A stretch of 42,573 bases of DNA, from the NCBI GenBank assembly GCA_027028005.1, contig JALVKE010000047.1:1-42573 (forward strand), given 5' to 3'. Within the stretch, counting starts at the first letter, position 1. Each line of letters starts with the position of its first letter. This DNA comes from Persephonella sp. Lineage in GTDB: Bacteria; Aquificota; Aquificia; Aquificales; Hydrogenothermaceae. The position numbers and the translations under genes are program-made. The notes beneath the pieces are model-generated. The model saw only the letters and a program-made list of their open reading frames with translations. It was not told the origin of the DNA and made no database searches. Of this stretch, positions 36,001-42,573 are shown one piece after another.

Positions 36001-36526
36001 AACTGATATACAGGATGGCTCAGTAGACAAGTTAAAGATAACGGTGTTTGAAAACTGGATAAACACAGAACAGGAAATAGATGATAATGACTTAGTAACA
36101 GATACTATAACCATCGCAAGTCAAGAGAACGGTCTTATTTATTTAGAAAAAGTTGTTAAAAATGTTTCTCAAAATGGTAATTACTCAAAAAGAAATCAGG
36201 CTAAACCTTGCGATGTATTAGAATACAAAATCTCCTTCAAAAATATAGGTTCTAGAAAGGTAAAAGAACTTGTTATTAGTGATAACATACCAATAACAAC
36301 AGAATTTAAATATGCTTCATACAATGGAAAAGATGTAAAAGTTGTATTTGGTAATGATAAGTACACAGGTAACACTTCAGATAATCCAGATATAGATGGT
36401 ATAACTCTTGAAAATGATGCATTGAAGGTAAATGTGAATAAAGTAATCGGGAAAGAATTTATAGAACCAGGGGAAGAAGGATATATTCTTTATCAGGTAA
36501 AAATAAAAGGAAACAACTGTGAATAG
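30005..36526 (+). CDS. Giant surface protein: duplicated SdrD-like + beta-helix module, SdrD-like domains, C-terminal DUF11 (2173 aa)
   Basis: Signal peptide; repeated RTCQGC(L/F)RQFIQNANAISG and FGFSFNVVTN(I/V)ND; SdrD-like GYVFDDKGDGT; DUF11-like QAKPCDVLEYKISFKNIGSRKVKELVISDNIP. Confidence 0.8.
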   Translation: MRTGMKITSQKSKLVAFLFILLPLIKANAINLDFSDNTLISCNHSDNDEGKYCIYNVASGVYAKVKLVKELNADVTHFDDNNYGEDKAFQPIVIGIKNKDWGYGDFEITFWKDSSATQPLYLDLVQATAVDVDGDGSGSEKEGAGFFNFISYTLESNTNLDSVRPFKKNNLYRFSSSNYTNQPGIDYTKTENMVSVLYKKVHLIKYRAYVYNNLDSGNTSGRLFSIYFGDSYNGNPFPNWSNPQTTKVGISILGRIIEDINGDGQIDSTDVGINNITVKAYMDDGDSNPENSESYKYKITTGEYNGKTGFYSFTVPINKTYWIAVNSKDIPASAGLNSSFSRGDIWAEQTYGGNYVLCDTDANSSTAPVQLTQGGACFGGRNGDKSDGFYDDSLSKAEHLAKIDANTSDITDVDFGFSFNVVTNINDQDDEDIDGNNRTCQGCLRQFIQNANAISGPNAMRFVPTIPMNESNWWKIILNITAGASADSDDYSLPPITDDFTIIDGTAYDYQNGTSVRDTNAGTSGHSGEKVGVGDDGLENTGDEAKLPNFNKPELEIDIDGRGFGFTIKASNITIRNIAIQHSDDDKPDTALIRVENGIGNLVEGCFIGTKADGSDPNTNSRLGINTFHGTTTDIRDNYIAYLSDTGIQMEGEGVVEYNDIYRIGYSNECGDGISTEFISNHPTGTRDKSKLVFRYNRIEKTAAYGIDTWKYPGAMTSSNNTILNTGQGNKDGNLCGNSSTGFEQGGIRVFGIGNEIKENLIHDVPGNGIVLASIGNSTKQNLISKNVFYNTGGISIDIDLTHTGSTDNPNGDGVTPNNGVIDDNKINIELDYPVITLAEVSDGTLHITGYIGTSSQKITGDHKIEIYKSDDDGNNNGEIEQGDGKSVAHGDGKYYLGPCITKNDGTFDCYVSISNVNLSNGDTITATAIDSNNNTSEFGPNTRVQISSNAKTISGHIYEDLNGDGDPSDKKALENVVVKLYDSSGTELETAVTNAKGEFSFSVSANGDYYIAVDSKSILPSAGFNSGYNQSDVWAEQTYGPAGSYCDKDANSSTDPLELSKADVCFGGKNGNKSDGLNDGNGNYDFTKAEHVAKVTVSDSDVSGLDFGFSFNVVTNVNDTDEDPNNSRTCQGCFRQFIQNANAISGQNTLRFVPTVQANKTNYWSITTDRRMSDSDPYSTDNTEPIFRIEDKDTTIDGTAYSYKDGTTIVDKNSGTIAGKTVGYLNTCSIDAFSKPELEIFTNARYIDDNNESAAWDPYNNGASASIFYVKGSNFKLKNISAYGGHYVVFVDEANNPKIKDNFLGIPASGLKDPGEGKRSNRGVAVTRENPDNTIGLVEHNLIGYTRLHGIFTYKFDGQNNFIIRDNIVSNSSRGWNHENGIGLEEGTQRIKVTCNYVDSSCGVGIETWKSNGEHTIESNTVESNGLECAENTGGEEKIGIRITSSDNIIRYNKIINNKGPGLMVAYDRDRGFNPERNLISQNSFENNEKVGIDLLKNGEDIHGIYPSGESGVTPNNGQKDTDIGNKGLDYPVLTLASLSEGKLHLEGYIGKKDNKLKPLSGKTWIVEIYKAKDDGNNNGEIEEGDGKSVAHGEGYEYLGSITLSDTDFNSKNNFSKDLAVSGLSVGDKITAITIDESNNTSEFGGNTKVVSNVIYGYIYHDGYNPENQSFIRPNGNKDSYEEWKDKNTAPTVYIKLCDKNGNVVDVKEISDGDGFYKFENVQNGVYILVEDTDNNTNNCSPSDPSQWISTTPNSINVTINNRSINVNFGDFHGSKITGYVFDDKGDGTTNSSYANNGLFNSSVEKGIKGVEVKVCQSKDCSSFIDKTETNKDGEYTLYIPYDSNYEGKTFYVVEKDNISFISTGNTKDNISSYKNPNNSTVEERNIIDFVNNAGNTYNNYNFGDVKKVNIQPEHSYTVPSGSSLTIKHTVTINSPGKISVSLISEKNLVYLVYDDPNCDGKADGNPINPVDSLYSLNSGNSISADTNYCLILKTVIPTDIQDGSVDKLKITVFENWINTEQEIDDNDLVTDTITIASQENGLIYLEKVVKNVSQNGNYSKRNQAKPCDVLEYKISFKNIGSRKVKELVISDNIPITTEFKYASYNGKDVKVVFGNDKYTGNTSDNPDIDGITLENDALKVNVNKVIGKEFIEPGEEGYILYQVKIKGNNCE
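30752..34960 (+). repeat. ~2.1-kb internal duplication (about 30752-32860 and 32861-34960)
   Basis: Collinear protein motifs: IIEDINGDGQ/IYEDLNGDGD, SAGLNSSFSRGDIWAEQTYG/SAGFNSGYNQSDVWAEQTYG, CQGC(L/F)RQFIQNANAISG, YKSDDDGNNNGEIEQGDGKSVAHG/YKAKDDGNNNGEIEEGDGKSVAHG. Confidence 0.9.
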
Positions 36527-36534
36527 CAAAGAGA

Positions 36535-36571
36535 AGGGTTATACTTCCAAGCTTAGAGGTATAACCCTTTA
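36535..36571 (+). terminator. Terminator-like hairpin after the surface cluster
   Basis: AAGGGTTATAC ... GTATAACCCTT with 13-nt loop, then TTATTT. Confidence 0.6.
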
Positions 36572-37143
36572 TTTAAAATAGTCTTAAACTTGTTAAGCAG
36601 GTTAAAATTCAAATTTAAAATATATTCCCATACTTTCACTGCTGCTATCTGATAGGAAGTTTATTTTCTAGACTTACGGCTAATTTTTTTTATTATTTTG
36701 TTTTTCTTCTCTGCATATCCCGTTAAATTTTCGTTATTACCCTTTTAGGACTATCAGTGTTAATGGTTTTAGATGATCTCAAAAACTCAAAGAAATAGAA
36801 AAACTAAAATATTGTGAACAAAATTCCAATTCCTCATAAACACGATAAAAACCTTTGAAACAAGGGACTTATTCAGTTTTAAAGAAATCATTTATTTATC
36901 TTATTGAGAATAAATGTATAGAAAAAAACCTGTTAAGCTAGGTTAATTTTCAGTTAATCTCTATCTCGTTTAAAAAAACTCTAAAAATCAACAAAGCATT
37001 GATACTCTAAGTGAATAACGCTTTTCTGCCCTATTGTGTTTCTTAGAAAATACATTTCCAAAGATCTTAAGCTATAATTGAGATTACAATCAAGAATTTC
37101 AGTGCAAATCTTATTAGCCTTCTTCAGCTTTTTTACCTGATTT

Positions 37144-37587
37144 TCAAAGTTCCTTTGAGTTTATAATAAACGTTACAGGTCCATCATTTTCTATAAACAC
37201 CTTCATATGTGCAGCAAAAACACCAGTTTCAACAGAAACATACTCTCTAAGCTCTTTTACAAATTCTTCATACAGCTTTTTTGCCTTTTCAGGCTCTTCT
37301 GCATTATCAAAAGAAGGTCTTCTTCCTTTTTTTACATTACCAGCTAAAGTAAACTGGGATATAACAAGAGCTTCTCCTTTTATATCTACAAGAGATAAAT
37401 TCATCTTTCCATTTTCATCTTCAAAAATTCTTAAAAAGGGTATTTTCTTTATAAGTTTTTGAATATCTTCTTGTGTATCTCCTTTTTCCACTCCAAGAAG
37501 AATATTTATCCCTTTTCCTATTTTTCCTACAATCTTTCCATCAACCTCAACCCACGATTTATTTACTCTCTGTAAAACTGCTATCAT
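37144..37587 (-). CDS. dtd: D-aminoacyl-tRNA deacylase
   Basis: [54 protein letters not shown]. Confidence 0.97.
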   Translation of the reverse strand: MIAVLQRVNKSWVEVDGKIVGKIGKGINILLGVEKGDTQEDIQKLIKKIPFLRIFEDENGKMNLSLVDIKGEALVISQFTLAGNVKKGRRPSFDNAEEPEKAKKLYEEFVKELREYVSVETGVFAAHMKVFIENDGPVTFIINSKEL

Positions 37588-37654
37588 TTTTACCTCATAA
37601 GTTTTACTTTTAACAAAATATTTTACACATTTGTTTTTTTATGGAGGAATATTT

Positions 37655-38917
37655 ATGGCTTACATATTTGCACTTTTTTTAATGTTGTTCTCTTTTTCCA
37701 AAGCTGGAGAAATCTTTGTAGCTCAGTGGAACAAACCGGTAACCCCTGTAATGGCAGACTTTGTAAAAAGAATTGTAAAAGAAGCTGAAGAAAAAAGAGC
37801 CTCAGCTATTATTCTTGAACTTGATACCCCAGGGGGACTTGAAAGTGCTATGAGAGATGTAATAAAGAGTATGATGAATACATACATCCCCTTTATTGTT
37901 TACGTGTATCCCCCAGGAGCAAGAGCAGCCTCTGCAGGTGCAATAATAACCATCTCTGCTGATATTGCTGCAATGGCTCCATCAACAAACATAGGATCAG
38001 CATCACCTGTAAGCATGACAGGAAAAGATATAGATGAAACTATGAAAAAAAAGATTATAAACGATATGTTAGCTTTTGTTAGGGCAATAGCAAAGGAAAA
38101 AGGGAGAAATGTAAAAGTTATTGAAGAGATGATAACAAAAGCTATTAATCTTTCAGCGGAAGAGGCGCTAAAGAAAAAGGTTATTGATGTAATAGCTATA
38201 GATATTCCTGATCTTATTCAAAAAATAGATGGTAAGACTATAAAAAAGATTGGAATTAACATAAAGCTTCATTTAAAAGGTCAACCTATTATTCATAAGG
38301 AACTTTCTTTTAAAGAAACTCTACTTACAATTCTTACAAATCCAACTGTTGCCTACTTACTTTTAATGATTGGTTTTTACGGAATATTTTTTGAGCTTTA
38401 TCACCCAGGGAGTATAATACCTGGAACAGTTGGAGCTATATCTTTACTTTTAGCCCTATATGCTCTAAATGTTATATCAGCTAACTGGCTAGGCGTTTTA
38501 CTTATTGTTCTTGGAATAATGTTATTTGCTTTAGAGATTATAACTCCAACATTTGGAGGACTTGCTTTAGGGGGAGTTATAGCCCTTGTTTTAGGCTCAA
38601 TAATCCTTATTAGTCCTAATTCTCCTTATGGAGATATATCTCTACAGTTAATTATCCCTATTGCTCTTTTTAGTGCAGCTTTCTTTTTAACAATTGCCTA
38701 TCTAGGAGTAAAGGCACAGCTAAAAAAACCTATAACAGGTATAGAAGGAATGATTGGAGAACGCGGTATAGCAAAAACACATATAAACAAAAAAGGTGGA
38801 AAGGTTTTCATTCATGGAGAAATATGGGATGCATATTCAGATGAAGATATAAAAAAAGGAGAAGAAGTAGAAGTAGTTGATGTTGAAGGTCTAAAACTTA
38901 AGGTAAGAAAGGTTTGA
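37655..38917 (+). CDS. NfeD-like membrane-bound ClpP-class serine protease
   Basis: ELDTPGGLESAMRDVIKSM, GARAASAGAIIT, C-terminal NfeD OB domain; SD ggagg before ATG 37655. Confidence 0.92.
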   Translation: MAYIFALFLMLFSFSKAGEIFVAQWNKPVTPVMADFVKRIVKEAEEKRASAIILELDTPGGLESAMRDVIKSMMNTYIPFIVYVYPPGARAASAGAIITISADIAAMAPSTNIGSASPVSMTGKDIDETMKKKIINDMLAFVRAIAKEKGRNVKVIEEMITKAINLSAEEALKKKVIDVIAIDIPDLIQKIDGKTIKKIGINIKLHLKGQPIIHKELSFKETLLTILTNPTVAYLLLMIGFYGIFFELYHPGSIIPGTVGAISLLLALYALNVISANWLGVLLIVLGIMLFALEIITPTFGGLALGGVIALVLGSIILISPNSPYGDISLQLIIPIALFSAAFFLTIAYLGVKAQLKKPITGIEGMIGERGIAKTHINKKGGKVFIHGEIWDAYSDEDIKKGEEVEVVDVEGLKLKVRKV

Positions 38918-38953
38918 TATAATTTAATAAAATTTCAAATTAGAGAGGAGATT

Positions 38954-39196
38954 ATGGAGTCAATAAAACTAAAGCTTATCTATCCAGAAGACAAGATAAA
39001 AGAACCTATCTTAAGCAGGGTTTGTAAGAATTTTGATGTCGAGATAAATATTAGAAAGGCAAATGTTACAGACAAAATAGGATGGCTTGAACTTGAGCTA
39101 ACAGGAGATGAAAGACAGATAGAAGAGGCTATTAAGTATATGGAAGCACAGGGAATAAAAGTTTCTCCACTAGAAGGTCAGGTATTTATGGAGTAA
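38954..39196 (+). CDS. NIL domain-containing protein
   Basis: KLIYPEDKIKEPILSRVCKNFDVEINIRKANV...GWLELELTGDERQIEEAIKYM. Confidence 0.85.
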   Translation: MESIKLKLIYPEDKIKEPILSRVCKNFDVEINIRKANVTDKIGWLELELTGDERQIEEAIKYMEAQGIKVSPLEGQVFME

Positions 39197-39200
39197 GAGA

Positions 39201-40169
39201 TTGAATAAAAAAGTAGCAGTAATAGATATAGGGACATACTCAACAAGACTTTTAATCTCAGCTATTCATATAAAAGATACGTTAGAAGAAACATTAAACA
39301 GCATAGAGGATATATTCTCTGTTGGAAGGATAACAGCTTTAGGCAGAGGTGTTAAAGAGACAAAATACCTTCAAAGAGAAGCTGTAGAGGAAACTCTTAC
39401 AACATTGAAAGAGTATGTTCTAATAGCAAAGCAGTATAAAGTAGATAAGATACTGGGTTTTGCTACTCAGGCATGTAGAGAGGCTAAAAATGGTTCTGAG
39501 TTTCTTGAAAAAGTAAAGCAGCTTGGGATAGATGTAAAGCTTATAACAGGAGAAGAGGAGGCATATCTATCTTTTCTAGCAACAGCTTACAGCATAAAAC
39601 CAGAAAAAGATTTTGTAATGATTGATCAGGGTGGGGGAAGCACAGAGTTTGCTTACGGTTATAAAGAGAAGGACTATAAACTAAAAGAGAGCGTTTCTTT
39701 CCCTTTTGGGATTGTAAGTTTGACAGAGAGATTTATAAAATCAGACCCACCAATGAAAGAAGAGTTAAATAGCATGTCTGATTTTATAAGAGACCATCTT
39801 CAAAAGATAAAGCACTTTAAAAGTGCACAGATCTTTATTGGACTTGGTGGAACAATAACAACTCTTGTTGCCCTTGAGAAGCATATATACCCATACTCTT
39901 CAGAGAAGGTTCACGGTCAAAAATTAACAAAGGAAAGTATAGATAAATGGCTAAAAATACTCTCTTCTTTAACAGTTCAGGAAAGAAAAGCAATTCCTCA
40001 AATAGAAGACAAGAGGGCTGAGGCTATTATTTCAGGTATCGTTATCTTCAGCACAACCTTGGATTTCTTTAAAAAAGACTATCTAATAGTCAGTGATAAA
40101 GGTCTTAGACATGGAGCTGTAATAGAAGAGGCAAAAAAGATATACAAAGAGATAAAAGGTGGAGATTAA
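39201..40169 (+). CDS. Ppx/GppA family exopolyphosphatase/pppGpp phosphohydrolase
   Basis: AVIDIGTYSTRLLI, GFATQACREAKNG, GEEEAYLSFLA, DQGGGSTEF. Confidence 0.92.
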   Translation: MNKKVAVIDIGTYSTRLLISAIHIKDTLEETLNSIEDIFSVGRITALGRGVKETKYLQREAVEETLTTLKEYVLIAKQYKVDKILGFATQACREAKNGSEFLEKVKQLGIDVKLITGEEEAYLSFLATAYSIKPEKDFVMIDQGGGSTEFAYGYKEKDYKLKESVSFPFGIVSLTERFIKSDPPMKEELNSMSDFIRDHLQKIKHFKSAQIFIGLGGTITTLVALEKHIYPYSSEKVHGQKLTKESIDKWLKILSSLTVQERKAIPQIEDKRAEAIISGIVIFSTTLDFFKKDYLIVSDKGLRHGAVIEEAKKIYKEIKGGD

Positions 40170-41097
40170 AAAATTAGGTGAGTTTGGTCTCATAGAAAGG
40201 TTAACTTCCCTTCTAAAGATAGAAGATAAAGATGTTGTTGTTGGATTTGGAGATGACTGTGCCTGTGTAAATATAGAAGGGAAACTTATTCTTTTTTCCT
40301 CAGATATTCAGATAGAAGAAGTTCATTTTATAAAAGAAAAAATATCCCCTGAGGATCTTGGATGGAAACTAATATCTGTAAATGTGAGTGATATTGTTGC
40401 CTGTGGGGGAAAAGCTAGATGGGGGCTTATATCTATTGCTGTTCCTGAGAACATAGAGCTGGAGTATATCCAACGTGTATATACAGGTATAAAAGATGCT
40501 TTGGATTTTTATAAATTTTCTATAATAGGTGGAAATACATCTAGATCAGATAAGATAGTTTTAGACTTTTTTATAACTGGAGAAACAAAACGTTTCATTT
40601 CTCGAAGTGGCGCAAAAGAAGGAGATTATATCTATGTATCAGGACATACAGGTCTTTCAAGGGCAGGTCTTGAGCTTCTTTTAATGGATAAAGAAAGATA
40701 TGAAGAATGGGAAAAAAAAATAATATTCTTTCATACAAGACCTGTTGCAAGGATAGATTTTGTGGATACAGTTCAGAATGCTAATAGCTGCATAGATATA
40801 AGCGATGGACTTGTAGGGGATTTAGGGCATGTTGAGAAGCAGAGTAAAGTAAAAATAGTTTTAGAAAAAGAAAAACTTCCTGTCCATCCTTTACTTGAAA
40901 AATTTTGTAAAACATACAACAAAAACCCTTATGAGTATATCCTGTATGGAGGAGAAGATTACCAACTTGCATTCACAACACCAGAAAAACAGGATAAAGG
41001 ATTTTTGATAGGATATGTTGAACGTGGAAAAGGGATTTTTTTAAAAGATAAAAACAAAATTTCAAAGCTTCAGGAAAGAGGATTTGAGCATATATAA
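40159..41097 (+). CDS. thiL: Thiamine-monophosphate kinase (GTG start)
   Basis: LGEFGLIERL, VVGFGDDCACV, SVNVSDIVACGGKARWGLISIAVP, DISDGLVGDLGH. Confidence 0.95.
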   Translation: MEIKKLGEFGLIERLTSLLKIEDKDVVVGFGDDCACVNIEGKLILFSSDIQIEEVHFIKEKISPEDLGWKLISVNVSDIVACGGKARWGLISIAVPENIELEYIQRVYTGIKDALDFYKFSIIGGNTSRSDKIVLDFFITGETKRFISRSGAKEGDYIYVSGHTGLSRAGLELLLMDKERYEEWEKKIIFFHTRPVARIDFVDTVQNANSCIDISDGLVGDLGHVEKQSKVKIVLEKEKLPVHPLLEKFCKTYNKNPYEYILYGGEDYQLAFTTPEKQDKGFLIGYVERGKGIFLKDKNKISKLQERGFEHI

Positions 41098-41170
41098 GAT
41101 TTCAAAATATTTTATTTTTCCAGCCAAATAAAGCAAGTATTTTTCCAAAATTAGTTTTTCTAGGCAGATA

Positions 41171-41987
41171 TTGGCAATACCAATTTTTGTAAATGAATTA
41201 TTTCTAGACAATCGACAAACTGTTTTTTAATAAATCGAAAAATAAACGTTTTCTCGCAAATTTTTCTTAATTAATGGCAGATATCATTTTCTAGAGCGGA
41301 GTTATTTCCAGGAGGTATAATCATGAAGTTCATTGTAAAAGTATATCGTCGCAATACCACTAAAAAGTGGTATATACCCAAAACTGATGTTAAACTGACT
41401 ATTCCAATAAATCGCAAAAATAACATTTTCTCGTGAGCTTTACTTGATAAGGGCTAATACCACTTTCCAAAGCGGGTTAATTTTAGTTAATAACCCGTCT
41501 CTACGGAGGTAGGTTAGAAGCCTAGCAGTCGCAATACTCTAAAAAAAGGTAAATGCCTCAAACTACCGTTAAACCGTTTTTTCTGAAAACTGCAAAAACA
41601 AACTTTTTCTCAATTAGTTTACTTGAGTAAAGGCAGATAACATTTTCCGAAAGCGGGTTAGTTCTAGTGAGATCTCCACAGGGGATATAGAGGATTACTT
41701 ATCCTGTCGCAATACCCTAAAAATGGTAAATGCCCTTGAATACCGTCAATTCGTTTTATTTTCCAGAAGCTGTAAATACAAACTTTTTCTCTCTAAATTG
41801 CTTGATTAAGGGCAGATACCATTTTCTGTAAGCGGGTTAGTTCTAGCGGCCACCCGACTGTTAAAATCCTGGGGCTGTGTCGCAATACCCTAAAGAGAGC
41901 GGGTTAGTTCTAGTCCTGCTAATACTTCTTAGCATCGGAGTTCCGATTTACAGTCGCAATACCCTAAAGAGAGCGGGTTAGTTCTAG
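41171..41987. repeat. Composite tandem repeat array: degenerate unit 41171-41311; units A 41348-41486, B 41528-41667, C 41706-41846 (139-141 nt); truncated units D 41879-41913 and E 41953-41987 (35 nt, identical); unique spacers 36/41/38/32/39 nt
   Basis: Conserved ends GTCGCAATAC(C/T)CTAAA ... AGCGGGTTAGTTCTAG counted directly from the sequence; conserved internal inverted repeat in A-C. Confidence 0.92.
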
Positions 41988-42208
41988 AGCTAGTATTTAT
42001 TAGTATTAGCGAGGATTTTAGTAATGCAAACTATTTGCAAAAACCGGCTTAATCTTACTCAAGCGCTTAAATATCAAGCGTTAGCTCATTTTCGATATGC
42101 AGGACAAGACATATCGCTTTGTTATATTTTTATAATTTAATTTTTCTTTGCTTTTCAATAGCTTATAAAAATCTTAGTTTAGTTTTATCAAATTTTTTGT
42201 CCAATTTT

Positions 42209-42230
42209 AAATATGATCTAGATCATATTT
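42209..42230. promoter_or_regulatory. Perfect 22-bp palindrome with FNR/CRP-family-like core (TGAT-N4-ATCA)
   Basis: AAATATGATCTAGATCATATTT, intergenic. Confidence 0.5.
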
Positions 42231-42490
42231 TTAGTTTCCCTATTCCTTTGCCAAGTTATAAAAAATTATAACAAAGTTTTATAAAAATAATAACTAAAGT
42301 TTTTCTTAGTGATACTCGGCTCTTTAAAGCTGATTATTAGTAAATATCTGTTAATTGATCTTTCTACAGGATTTAATAAAAAAAATCGACCTTTTATTAT
42401 AAAGAAGCGAGAATTACCTAGTTATTTAAACTAAAAAATCTAGCTTTATGGTATATTATTCTTAATCTTCCTTAGCTTGCAGGAGAGTTT

Positions 42491-42573
42491 ATGAAAGTAA
42501 AGTATGAATATCTTACTCAGGACATAATAGATAAGATAGAAGAGTATAAAAAAGAGTTCCCTTACTATCCACA
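42491..42573 (+). CDS. Start of unidentified protein (MKVKYEYLTQDIIDKIEEYKKEFPYYP...), truncated by window end
   Basis: SD (caggagag) followed by ATG and an open frame to the window edge. Confidence 0.6.
   Translation, partial: MKVKYEYLTQDIIDKIEEYKKEFPYYP

Noticed and set aside
41101-41163. A further partial unit ending TTAGTTTTTCTAG upstream of the degenerate unit
   Set aside because: Similarity is short and AT-rich, and the implied spacer would be only ~7 nt; not supportable without a model search.
41323-41436. 37-aa ORF (MKFIVKVYRRNTTKKWYIPKTDVKLTIPINRKNNIFS) with a good SD (GGAGG, 7-nt spacing) inside array unit A
   Set aside because: Units B and C have no equivalent start and the frame is not conserved, so a small-protein array is not supported. 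It might be chance, but a Ribo-seq check would be worthwhile.
41348-41987. Interpretation of the array as a standard CRISPR
   Set aside because: Repeats come in two size classes (~140 and 35 nt), the long ones are diverged, spacers are hairpin-rich, and no cas genes are present in the window.
41348-41987. Interpretation as integron attC sites
   Set aside because: No convincing paired RYYYAAC/GTTRRRY core sites, no cassette ORFs and no integrase seen.

Overview
42.6-kb chromosomal window. Gene content and sequence character suggest a thermophilic, sulfur-oxidising Aquificota of the Hydrogenothermaceae type (inference only). Recognisable features: hemE (3' part), a PKD/beta-helix surface protein with a C-terminal sorting-like tail, tgt, dnaK, a class-I cytochrome c, folE interrupted by a LAGLIDADG intein, a CoA-binding protein, a Cys-rich lipoprotein, a sox cluster (soxX, thioredoxin, soxY, soxZ, soxA, soxB) with a DUF302-like gene, a porin and a second DUF302-like gene. 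A ~19-kb same-strand block of five very large DUF11/OmpA/SPOR/beta-barrel/SdrD-like surface genes follows, then dtd, nfeD, a NIL-domain gene, ppx/gppA and thiL. The most unusual structure is non-coding. At about 41.17-41.99 kb there is an array of composite repeats. Three well-conserved ~140-nt units and one degenerate unit share conserved ends and an internal inverted repeat with compensatory changes. Two perfectly identical 35-nt units follow that keep only the ends. The units are separated by 32-41-nt unique spacers, most of which can form hairpins. It resembles no CRISPR, integron or ncRNA family I can name. Other points of interest: the intein sits exactly at the zinc-ligand Cys of FolE; a sigma54-like promoter with a TGT-N10-ACA palindrome lies upstream of sox; and the annotated start of tgt appears to be wrong.
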